Assembly: GCA_023268615.1 (NCBI GenBank) | Contig: JALQUC010000006.1 | Span: forward strand, 1 to 53,237 | Reading direction: 5' to 3' | Source of the DNA: Candidatus Altimarinota bacterium | Lineage (GTDB): Bacteria > Patescibacteriota > Gracilibacteria > BD1-5 > JAGOOR01 | Length of the DNA: 53,237 nucleotides | Notes under the pieces: generated by a model | Told to the model about the DNA's origin: nothing | The model's database searches: none | The model's input: only the letters and a program-made list of their open reading frames with translations | Program-made: the position numbers and the translations under genes | In this document: positions 34,935-45,279 of the stretch, piece by piece | Numbering within the stretch: the stretch's first letter is position 1 | Layout: every line of letters begins with the position of its first letter

Positions 34935-35840
34935 TTATTCATTATTCATTTCAGTATACCGTCTGAACCATGTAAGCTGACGCTTCGCATAATTGCGACT
35001 ATTTTGTTGGACGAGTTCTAGTGCTTGTTCGAGTGATATCCTATCTGCGAGGAAATCTATCACTTCTCTGTAGCCTATAGCATTGAGTCACGGTAATTCT
35101 TTTAATATTCCATCATTCTTCATTATTCATTCTTCATTATTCATTAGTCGTTGGACTTCTTCAATAAGTCCTGACTGAAACATCTCCCCGACCCGCTGAT
35201 TAATTGTCTCATAGAGCTTGTCACGGTCTCCATCGTAGGGCGTGATGCGGAGAAAATCATATGGGCTCTCAGTTTTTTGTCAGAGGACTTTCTTTGACTT
35301 CCCAGTTTCCTTCCATATCTCGAGCCCTCGAATCACATAGCGGTAATTTCTCGGATCGAGGTCTGCGGCATAGTCTGGATCGACGGCATTGAGTTTTTCC
35401 CAGAGAGCCTCATTGCCGTGCTCGAGGCGAAATCTCTCCATCTCATCGCGGTATTCCCAGTCTGCGACGACTTCTGGAATAGTAAAATTACCAACCACTG
35501 AATCAATAAAGAGTCCCGTCCCTCCGGAGAGAATTGGGAGCTTCCCGCGAGCATGAATGTCCTCTATAATCCGTCTCGCCTCTGGAGCATACTCCCCTAC
35601 CCCATACATCTCACTGATATCTCGGATATCCAGCATATGGTGGACGACTCACTTCATCTCCTCCTGTGTCACTTTCCCTGTCCCGATATTCATCCCTCGA
35701 TAAATCTGCCGAGAGTCAGCATTGATAACCTCGCCATTATATTTCTGTGCGAGCTCTATCGTGAGGGCAGTCTTGCCACACGCCGTCGGTCAATAAATCA
35801 CGAGGAGTCTGGGTTTACTTGCCTTTGCGTAGTCCGCCAT
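34935..35840 (-). CDS. miaA: tRNA dimethylallyltransferase
   Basis: [20 protein letters not shown] (G=UGA in Walker A), [45 protein letters not shown]. Confidence 0.92.
35114..35146. repeat. ATTATTC-family repeat inside miaA
   Basis: cattcttcattattcattcttcattattcatt, identical over 32 bp to 41391-41422. Confidence 0.9.
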
Positions 35841-35978
35841 TGAGGACGAAGCGAGGTCGGAGGATGTAGAAATCCAAGAATTTAACATGCTTGTATTTTA
35901 GGTAGCAATAATCAAAATCAATATTGCAATGAAAAAATAAATAAAGATAATGGATACTGAATTCATTAATAAAAAAAT

Positions 35979-37468
35979 ATGAAAAAAGAAAAACTCATTA
36001 TAAAAAATAAGCCTGCTGGAAATATTATATGGAAGTGATTATGAGGCCATTTTGACTCAATGTCTCAAATCCTAAACGAATTTTTAGACAACTCAATTTC
36101 AAATTTCAAGAAACATAATCCTATATTGAAAAATATAGTTATATGTATTACTGAATTACCTGAAAACAAAGTGTTTTTCTCTGTAGAAGATTCTTGAACA
36201 GGTTTCAAAAATCTTGATTCCGCTTTTTCTTTATGAACACAGGACTCCAAAGACTCACCAATGAATGAACACTGATTTGGTTTTAAACACGCTCTTGCAA
36301 CAGCAAATCCAGACAATAACAACTGGAAAATCTGTACCCGAGATTCAGAACAATTAAAAAATAGTTGTTACACAAAAATAGAAGCGTCATATCAATTTGA
36401 GGATTTTAACGCTTATATTATTAATGAGAAGGATGAAAAATGGCCATGACAGCTACATACATCTTGAACATATATATCATTTTCATGTTCTGATAATTTA
36501 TTTAAAACAGTGACAGAAGGACATTCAGGTAATTTTTGATTTGAGAAAAAGTAGAATACTTAATTGAGGATATTGGTTTTATATACTCTAATTTAATCAA
36601 AGATGATATTGCGACAATCTCTGTTGTATATACAGATATAAAAGGCAATATAAAAAATAAAAATGTTAAATCTGTAGAGCCAGATTTTGAAAAATATATT
36701 AGCCCATGAGAATGAACAACCAAAGTCAATCTCGATGGGCAAGAAGTTACTGTCAATTATAAATTCTGAGTCATGCGAGATTCGGAAAACAAAAAATATT
36801 ATAAAAGAAACATGTCAACATCTGGGGTTGAAATAAGACTTAATGGCAGAGCAATCGCTACTAATATCTTTAAAGAAATTTGGTGAATAGAAAAACATAA
36901 TAGTTATAACTATCTATTAATCATAATTAATATCATTTCAGACAAGTCGGAGCATTTACCTACTACAAGAACATCAAAAAATGGAATTAGGAAATGAGAT
37001 AAGAAACTAGAAGATTTATTTGAATGGATTAGAGGGCATATCAATATTCCATCAAAAAGCTCTCGTGATATTGACCACGAAGTTGATTTATTTGAAAAAT
37101 TAAAAGATTTAAAATTACGGCAATTACCAGATCCAAAAACAATCACAACAGAACAAAATGTATTTAGAGAGATAAAAGAAAGAATTAGGATAGATTTATA
37201 CCAAAAAACAAAAGACGATTTAACTATTTACGAAGGTAAAAAAGACAGTACCAGTGTTCAAGATCTATATCAATTAAAAATGTACTGGGATGGCTGCGTA
37301 ATAGATGGTATTAATCCGAAAACTGGCATACTAATTGCCAGTTCTCATCCTGAGTCAGTAAAAAGTCTAATAAAGTATGTAAATCAAATGAGGGATTCAA
37401 ATGGGAATAACTACAACTTGGAAATAAAAACCTGGAAAGAAGAAGGTATCGATTATCCTGCTATATAA
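35979..37468 (+). CDS. GHKL (MORC/Hsp90-like) ATPase with PD-(D/E)XK-like C-terminal region; one -1 frame change near 36550
   Basis: ILNEFLDNS, EDSGTGF and NEHGFGFKHAL motifs (G=UGA); C-terminal IYEGKKDSTSVQDLYQLKMYWDG. Frame 1 stops at 36552-36554; remainder in the -1 frame. Confidence 0.7.
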
Positions 37469-37473
37469 AAACC

Positions 37474-38169
37474 CTATCTCTCCAAATAATACCTCGCGGT
37501 ATAGAGCACATCCTCATCAGTAAAATCAGATTTATTGACCACCCAGTCGAGGTAGTCTCGAGGAACTTCGCTCCAGAGTGTGCCTTTGTATTTGCCAAAT
37601 CGGCACATATAGAGGACAGATGGATGCGACGATATCTCTATCATCATATTTTTTAGTGCTTGTTCGTCTTTTTGAGGTTCCGCAGCTTTGAGGAGGTCAT
37701 GGAGTTTGTAGAAGACTTTTTCGAGGACGAGGACATCACCGAGAGCATCATGTGCTTGTGGTTTTTCACTAAATTCTATTCCGAAATAATATCGGAGATA
37801 CTGCATCTTGTGCTGTTCGAGTTCTGGCAGGAGGTAGCGAGAGAGGCGGAGAGTACAGATAGGTGCAGTCACCTCTATGCCTGTGCGTTCGAGGACATCG
37901 ACATCAAATACGGCATTATGAGCGACGAGAGTGTAGGTCTCGAGGAGCTTCTGAAGAGTATCATGGTCAGGAGTATCACGAAATACTGGCTTGCCAGCTA
38001 TCTCGGACTCTGTGATATGGTGCACTGCCATCGAGCTGATCTCGATAGGCGCACCACCAGTACCGTAGAGCGATGAGAAATAATCGAGTCTATCAGAGGG
38101 CTTGTAGGCGAGCTGGATGAGGATGGGATTTTCGGTGTGATGTGTTTCTGTATCAAGAAAGAGGTACAT
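37474..38169 (-). CDS. DEDDh 3'-5' exonuclease (ExoX/DnaQ-like) with C-terminal FGKYKG domain
   Basis: MYLFLDTETHH, VAHNAVFDVDVL, QAHDALGDVLVL; C-terminal FGKYKGTLWSEVPRDYLDWVV. Confidence 0.85.
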   Translation of the reverse strand: MYLFLDTETHHTENPILIQLAYKPSDRLDYFSSLYGTGGAPIEISSMAVHHITESEIAGKPVFRDTPDHDTLQKLLETYTLVAHNAVFDVDVLERTGIEVTAPICTLRLSRYLLPELEQHKMQYLRYYFGIEFSEKPQAHDALGDVLVLEKVFYKLHDLLKAAEPQKDEQALKNMMIEISSHPSVLYMCRFGKYKGTLWSEVPRDYLDWVVNKSDFTDEDVLYTARYYLER

Positions 38170-38262
38170 GATGACTGCTATATATTAGATACTAGATATT
38201 AGATGATTCGTCCGAAAAAGAAAGTTTTTTGCAGAAAGTTATTTTTTGTATATGATAGAGTT

Positions 38263-39069
38263 ATGAACACGGTCTCCCTTTGCTGAATTGATTTTTATAA
38301 GTGAAGCTACCATCATTGTCTCTCTGAAATTCAGTGCAGGGCATCGGATAAAATAACGACTCTGGTCGTCACTCCAAACCCTGAGATGCTCTACGAAGCA
38401 CATCAGAATAAGAATCTCAAGAAAATCCTCCAAAATGCAGACTATGCACTCCCAGATGGTGCTGGTATATTTGTCGCATACCAGATAGAGCAGAGCTCAC
38501 TTCCTCGGATTCTGAAATACCTCTTATTCCCCTATTGGTGTGCGAGAGCAGTATTCCATGGGAAGCGAATGAGAAAACTCTATGGCGAACGAATCACAGG
38601 ATCCAGGCTCACGCGAGATATACTGCGATATGCTGAGCAGAGGAAAATCACTGTGACCATTATCGATCCTATCGTCCATGGTAAAACAGCCTGAGACAAA
38701 ACAAAGAAGCTCTCTCAGGCATCTATGGAGACGAATATTCTGCGGAAATATCCAGACATATCTCTCAATATCATCATCAGTGATAGCGTCCCGGATGATC
38801 TGCCTCATCATGGTATCATCCTCGCCACACACGGAAGCGGAAAACAAGAAAAACTCCTCGCAGAGATACTCCATGAATTTCCTCACTGCGGTGTCGCTTT
38901 GGGTGTATGAGGCTCTATAGATCTGATAACAGGATTTCGTGCCCCTGCTCCAGTATTTTTCCAGCGATTCGGTGGTGAATGGCTCTATCGTCTCTACAAA
39001 AATCCGAAGAGACATCTGGTGAGAATGAAAAAAGTAGTATCATTTCTTCATCAACGCATAAAAAAATAA
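38263..39069 (+). CDS. WecG/TagA/CpsF family glycosyltransferase
   Basis: PNPEMLYEAHQNKNLKKILQNADYALPDGAGI, CGVALGVGGSIDLITGFRAPAPVFFQRFGGEWLYRL. Confidence 0.88.
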
Positions 39070-39095
39070 CCCCTCTGAAAAGAAGGGTTATTTGT
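39065..39095. terminator. Convergent terminator hairpin
   Basis: aataacccctctgaaaagaagggttatttg. Confidence 0.7.
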
Positions 39096-39108
39096 ATGTC
39101 CTAGAGGA

Positions 39109-39678
39109 CTAATTAAGTCCAGTAAGTTCAGAAAAGCTATCAGCTCCACTCATTTTCTTCTTGAGGCTTCCGTCAGCATTGAGAGAGACAAATGTGTGCT
39201 GGTATGTGACGCCATATTTCTTTCGGAGGTCAGTATTTGAATCGTAGTCAGTCTTGAAGACGACTGTATTTGCTGGTGCTGTTTCCTTGAGGAAATTTGC
39301 ATCTGCAGCTTTGCAAGTAGGACACCACGGAGCGTGGAAAAAGAGGATAACATTTCGACCAGCAGCGAGAGCATCAGAAACTGCAGAAGCATTATACATG
39401 GTATATCCAGAGACTTCTTTTTTCATCATAGTGTCATCCTTCTTCATCATAGTGTCATCCTTCTTCATCATAGCATCCTCTGGTGCCTCATCTTTCTCCA
39501 TAGCTGCTGCATTTTCTTCTGTTTTTTTCATCATAGCATCGACTGCTTGTTGATCCTCTTTTGGCATCATACCTTCGAGTTTCATAGCATCTTCCACTTC
39601 TCGCTTCGGAGCTCATGTATAGCTAAAGATGATAATCGCTAGAGCGATAAATAGACATATTACGATAATTTTTTTCAT
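39109..39678 (-). CDS. Membrane-anchored thioredoxin-like protein with Met/Lys tandem repeat
   Basis: N-terminal TM MKKIIVICLFIALAIIIFSYTG; DDTMMKKDDTMMKKE; FFHAPWCPTCKAADANF. Confidence 0.8.
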
Positions 39679-39722
39679 AAGAGAAAAATAAAAATATAAA
39701 TAGTTTTACGCCAATTCTGGCG

Positions 39723-39808
39723 AATACAAAGTACAAAGTACAGTATACAAAGTAGTGGATTTTTATGATCCGCCATTTTGTACTTTGTCTTTTGCATTTT
39801 GTATTTGT
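39723..39808. repeat. Inverted TTTGTAC-family repeat pair at the 3' end of msrAB
   Basis: gaatacaaagtacaaagtacagtatacaaagta and ttttgtactttgtcttttgcattttgtattt in opposite orientation. Confidence 0.85.
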
Positions 39809-40914
39809 GTGATGTACTCACCATATCCCTCCTTTTCCATATGCGCGAGTGGGATAAATCGGAGCGCTGCAGAATTCATACAGTACCTCTTCCCAGTCGT
39901 CTCACGAGGACCATCGTCAAATACATGACCGAGGTGACTATCACCGTATTTTGAGCGGACTTCTGTTCGTGGTAGTCCTATTTTGAAGTCTGTTTTTTCT
40001 GTGACGAAGTGAGGATTAATAGGACGATCAAAGCTCGGCCAGCCAGTCCCAGAATCATATTTATGACTCGAGCTAAAGAGTGGCTCTCCTGTGACAATAT
40101 CCACATAAATTCCTGCTTCTTTATTGTCCCAGTATGCATTTTCAAATGGTCGCTCTGTGCCTTCGTTCTGCGTCACATCACATTGCTCCTTGGTTAGCGT
40201 ATTGCAGATGGTCGCATTATCTGGTCGACGATATTTCTTGGCATATTCTGCGTCTTTACCAGCGATAGCCTCTCTCTCTTCTGTTGTCCAATTCTCATCG
40301 ATAAATGCCTCACGACCAGATCCCTTTTTATACAGATTGTAGTGGAGAGAAGACTTGAGATAGTATTCCTGATGATACTCTTCAGCTGGATAGAAATTGG
40401 TAAACGGAAGTACTTTTACGGCAACTGGTTTATCAAATTTCTTTGATTCATCGAGTTCATGAATGAAGTCTTCGGCAATTTTTTTCTCTTCATCTGAGGT
40501 ATACCAGATAGCCGTCGTATAGCTCTCTCCCCTATCTGCGAATTGCCCCTCAGCATCGGTCGGATCTATCTGATGGAAAAATATCTCAACCAGTCTCGCA
40601 TACGATACCTTGTCTGGATCATAAGTGACCTGAATTGCTTCGCGATGACCTGTTTTATTTGAGTAGACTTCTTCGTAGGTCGGATTTTCTGTACGGCCGC
40701 CAGCGTAGCCGACAACAGTTTTGACGACGCCAGGCTCAGCATCGTATGATGGCTCGAGACACCAGAAGCATCCTCCGGCAAATGTCGCAACTTTTGCATT
40801 TTCTGGGATAATTGCAGGTTGTGTGTTCATAGTTTTTTGGCTAGGAAATAATGTACAGCTGGCGAGAATTATGGCAACAATTATTGGAATAGTGAGAGAG
40901 GTAAAGTATTTCAT
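39763..40914 (-). CDS. msrAB: Fused peptide methionine sulfoxide reductase MsrA-MsrB lipoprotein
   Basis: FAGGCFWCLEPSYD, SGTGWPSFDRPI, RYCMNSAALRFIP; no UGA in 383 aa. Confidence 0.95.
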   Translation of the reverse strand: MKYFTSLTIPIIVAIILASCTLFPSQKTMNTQPAIIPENAKVATFAGGCFWCLEPSYDAEPGVVKTVVGYAGGRTENPTYEEVYSNKTGHREAIQVTYDPDKVSYARLVEIFFHQIDPTDAEGQFADRGESYTTAIWYTSDEEKKIAEDFIHELDESKKFDKPVAVKVLPFTNFYPAEEYHQEYYLKSSLHYNLYKKGSGREAFIDENWTTEEREAIAGKDAEYAKKYRRPDNATICNTLTKEQCDVTQNEGTERPFENAYWDNKEAGIYVDIVTGEPLFSSSHKYDSGTGWPSFDRPINPHFVTEKTDFKIGLPRTEVRSKYGDSHLGHVFDDGPRETTGKRYCMNSAALRFIPLAHMEKEGYGEYITQIQNAKDKVQNGGS

Positions 40915-40917
40915 AGG

Positions 40918-42678
40918 CTAAGATCAAAAAGTAAAGGCGTGAAGACGGAGTCACGGTGTCACAGAAATACGAATCATGGCTTCATCTTGAAATTTCTCTG
41001 ACCCAAAGACCTGATAAATAGTGTCCTCTATGACTCTTACAGGATTTTCCGAAATAATATTTCCATCCTTGTCTAACTCTTGAACAAATATCATTCCCCC
41101 CTTTCTCTCCGAATTTGAAGAAACTACGAGAAATACATTTTTTGCAGAAAATTTCAATGTCAGAATTGATGGCTCCGATGCCTGTAGAAATTCTTCCTGG
41201 ACATCCCATTCTCACTCCAGAGTCCATTGATGAGTACTAAGCAGTGGGTAAGGTGTGAATTTCTGGACTCCTTTTATCAGTTTTCCAGAAGAAAAAATCA
41301 TATTCTCTGCTCTCGCCGTACCCAGATATGTCTCTGGAGTCTTCTTTTTCCCCTGACTCAGAGAGCTATTTTCTCAATTAAATAATCCACCATTCTTCAT
41401 TATTCATTCTTCATTATTCATTCCAAGCAATGATTGAATCTTTTGTTCCGTCTCGGCGTATTCTCCTTCTCAGAAATGCTTATAGACAATATTACCATTT
41501 TGGTCTATCAGGTACTTCGCTGGCCAATAACGATTCGCATAGGCATTCCAGGTCGCAAAATCATTATCGAGCGCTATAGGGTATTTTATTCCGGCTTTTT
41601 GTGATGCTTCTCGGACATTATTTTCTACTTTTTCAAAGGCAAACTCTGGAGCATGAACACCTATGATGACGAGTCCATCATCCGCATATTTCTCGTGCCA
41701 TGCATTGAGGTATGGCTGAGTACGGATACAGTTGATACAGGAATATGTCCAGAAATCTATGAGAACAACCTTTCATCGAAGTCACTCAAGTGTGAGTGGT
41801 TTAGAACCCGCCTGTCCGGCAGGCAGGTTGATCCAAGCGGCTATACCCGTGAGCTCAGGAGCGCGTGCGACATCCATCATGAGATTACCCTCTCGGCCTT
41901 CATCACATTTCCCATTAGCACACATATTATTCACGGTATTGTGGTTCCGGAGAATGATTTCATTGAGGGTATTATCTATGGCAAAAGTATTTACAAATAT
42001 ATTTCTCTCGATGATAAATGTTTCAATTTTCTTGATATAGCCTGTGACAATGAGCAGTCCGACAATGAGTATTATGATACCCAGCAAGCGACGAAAGATG
42101 CCGTGAGGATTGCTAAAAAATCTGAATCGACCGATAATACTCCGCCCAAAATGAACAATCAAGAGGAGGATGATTCCAAGGCCAATAAAATAAGCGAGGA
42201 GTCCAATCATTCCCATGGTGAAGCTCGCTGGGAGAATAGTCGCGAGGAGAATTGTATAGGTAGGATTACAGCTCGAAAAAACTGGACCAAGTGCAGCTCC
42301 GAGAGCAATAGGTCACCAGATTCATTCACGATGACTCGCTGATTCGAGAGAATTTTGAGAGAGTTTTTCTATGCCAGTAATGTCCATGAGCCAGACCCAG
42401 ACATGAGGAAATATGAGCGTGATAGAAAAGAGTACGAGGAGTCCGCCTGCCACATATTCCCAAAATGATGGATCCACACCGATGAGTACCGTCGAAGCCT
42501 TGAGAAGTATGGTGAAGACGAGGAGCGAGAGGATGAGTGAAGCGATGATGATATAGGGTCGTTTCCTGTCAGTTCCAGCGAGTCATCCTCCGAGAATAAC
42601 AGGGAGAAGTGGGAGTACACATGGTGCGAGGACTGTGAGAATACCAGAGAAAAATGATATGAGAATAATGGTGACCAT
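40918..42678 (-). CDS. CcdA/DsbD-type membrane domain fused to TlpA-like redoxin and C-terminal domain (DipZ-like)
   Basis: Multi-TM N-terminus, AAWINLPAGQAGSKPLTLE redoxin entry, C-terminal beta domain TLKFSAKNVFLVVSS; frame continuous through UGA. Confidence 0.75.
41391..41423. repeat. ATTATTC-family repeat inside dipZ-like gene
   Basis: cattcttcattattcattcttcattattcattc; in frame as MNNEEGIMKNGG. Confidence 0.9.
41807..41830. repeat. CCTGCCGGCAGG-type palindrome inside dipZ-like gene
   Basis: cccgcctgtccggcaggcaggttg; in frame as NLPAGQAGS. Confidence 0.8.
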
Positions 42679-42704
42679 GGAGAGAAAGTATTATGTATTA
42701 GATA

Positions 42705-43031
42705 TTAAGACTCGATTAGACCTCTCAAAATAGGAAGCATCTGTTTCACGAGAGCATTCTCATAATTGAGAGAATAATAGATGTTGAGCCATTCACGGCG
42801 AGTTTCGACCATGCGAGTACGCTTCATCATAGAGAGCGCTTGAGAGACTGCCGATGGTGTACAGTTCGTCACCTGAGCGATGTCTCATGAAGATAATTCT
42901 CCTGCTTCCATGAGCGCGAGTACCATCTCGAGGCGACATTCATTGCCGAGAATATCAAACACCTCTGCCCCTCCCCGCAGTTCATCACTGTGAGAAAAAA
43001 GCTTTTTCTGGAGTCTAGCAACATGTACCAT
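42705..43031 (-). CDS. ArsR/SmtB-family HTH regulator
   Basis: VFDILGNECRLEMVLALMEAGELSSGDIAQVTNCTPSAVSQALSMMKRTRMVETRREW; UGA at SSGDIA. Confidence 0.85.
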
Positions 43032-43120
43032 ATTAGTATTTTATAAAAAACTAAAATAATAGCAAATTAAAATATATTTCTGTGGTGAAGATGAAATCCT
43101 CCTCTTTTCTTTTTTCTTTT

Positions 43121-43816
43121 TTATTTCTTCTTTCGACAAAAAAATGACACTATTTTACTCCCCTCTCGTCGCCCCATTATCTCAAATTCTGTCGCCGTTT
43201 CTGGAGAGAGTTTTTTATCTGGTTCTTCATTATCATTTTTCTCGTAGGTGAAATACGGACACCGAGCGAGATGCTCCTCTATCCATAGGGCATACGAAGC
43301 CTCATCAGTTTTGATGAGGAAGATTCCACCAGGAGCCAGGACAGAAGCAGCATCACGGAGAAAATCATCCTGAATCACTCGATTCTTATGATGTCATTTT
43401 TTTGGCCAAGGATCTGAGAAGAGCAGGTAGAGCTCGTCGATTTCTCCGGGAGCGAATATTTCTGGTATCTTTTGTCCAAATACTTTGAGGAGAATGACAT
43501 CTTCCCTGCCCTTTCTCGCACATTTTTCATAGGTACGAATGAGTCGTTTGTATTTGAGTTCTATTCCCACACATGCTGTATCTGGATGATTTTCGACATA
43601 ATTACTCAAGAAGTTTCCCATACCAGTACCTATCTCGAGCATGAGTTTAGGGTAAATAAATGAAGCTTCCTTCTCATTTTTCATTATTCATTTTTCATTA
43701 TTCATTCACGAACACAGTTCGCGCCACTTCCCTTTTTGAGCAAACATCTTTGCCTCATCGCTCCAAATACTTGGATGTTCGGCAACTTTCTGGATATAGA
43801 TATTCTCGTAGGGCAT
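43121..43816 (-). CDS. trmB: tRNA (guanine-N7-)-methyltransferase
   Basis: KLMLEIGTGMGNFLSNYV, GIELKYKRLIRTYEK, ELYLLFSDPWPKKGHHKNR. Confidence 0.92.
43673..43708. repeat. ATTATTC-family repeat inside trmB
   Basis: ctcatttttcattattcatttttcattattcattcac; in frame as MNNEKGIMKNEKE. Confidence 0.9.
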
Positions 43817-44008
43817 GTGCAGATTGTCGCGAAGAAGGAAATATTGCAAGTGAAAAATAGACAAATTCCTACAAAAAATAAAAAAATAATTCTCTACTAC
43901 AAAACGAGTAAAAAGATATGTCCAGTATAAAACTCCAAAAATGCTCGTGACAAAAAATAATTGTTTATAGAATCGCCCGTTATTCCTTTATCCATATCAT
44001 CAATTACT

Positions 44009-45277
44009 ATGCTTGCTTCTGGTCTCATTTTTATGCTCGGTTATTTCTGTATCACGCTGGAGCACAAACTCAAAACACACAAGTCTGCCATCGCCCTCTT
44101 CATAGCATCAGTTCTGTGGATTATGGCAGCATTTTCTGGCATTCCTCATGAAATAGTTATAGAAAAACTCCATCATACGGGAGGAGAAATATTTGGACTA
44201 ATAGTGTTCTTGCTCGCTGCTATGACCATCGTCGAGACACTCATTCATTTTCGATTTTTTGATATTGTTCGGTCAAAAATTGCAGCCATAGGACTCGCAG
44301 ATAGAGGTCAATTTCTCCTCATATCTACACTCACTTTCTTCTTTTCTGCTCTCCTCGATAATCTCACAGTAACGATTATTATGATACAGATAGCTCGTCG
44401 ATTTTTCTCTTCTGAGAGACTCTTTGCTGTTGTCGTCGGGATAGTCATTGTAGCAAATGCTGGTGGCGCATGGAGTCCCATAGGAGATGTAACGACTATC
44501 ATGCTCTGGCTCGCTGGGAAATTTAGTGCAATTCAGATAATCACCGAATGATTCCTCCCCTCTCTCGCTATGTGAATCACCTCAACTCTTATGATAGCAC
44601 AGAGACTGTCCAAAAAATCATGAGGTGGTGAAAAAGTAGAAACTGTCACTCTCTCTTGGCAAGAGAAAATAATTATTACTGTTGCTTTTGGGAGCTTCGT
44701 CCTGCCTATTATCATGAATATAGTACATTTGCCTCCATATCTCGGACTCCTCTTGGGCCTCGGAATCATGTGGCTCCTGATAGAATATTTCAAGCACTGG
44801 ACGACTGGTTTTTCTGATAATCAGGAAACTTCTCTCGAGAAACTCCTCCAGAAAACTGATCTCTCTTCTATCAAATTTTTCATCGGTATACTCCTCGCAG
44901 TAGGAGCACTAGAAGCAACAGGATTACTAGAACTCCTCTCGCATTCACTCTTTGGAAGTGCTCCAAGTGATATTCGCATCATCGCGGGAAGTGTCCTGAT
45001 GGGACTCGTATCAGCGGTCGTAGATAATGTCCCCCTCACTGCTCTCGCTATAGTCATCATCCATGTGACAAATCCTCAGCTCTGGGTACTTACTGCACTC
45101 ACTGTCGGTACTGGTGGTTCCCTCCTTCTCATCGGTTCTGTTTCTGGAGTCGTCGCTTCTGGTATGGTACCTGAACTCACTTTTGGTAAATATTTTCAGA
45201 TTGCATCATTACCAGTTCTCCTCGGATACTTTATCGGCGTAGGTGTCTGGGCGATACAATACTACTTCTTGTTTTAG
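44009..45277 (+). CDS. nhaD: NhaD-type Na+/H+ antiporter (ArsB/NhaD superfamily)
   Basis: FFFSALLDNLTVTIIMIQIARR, VVANAGGAWSPIGDVTTIMLW, ALEATGLLELLS; UGA-linked pieces in one frame. Confidence 0.88.
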
Positions 45278-45279
45278 GA

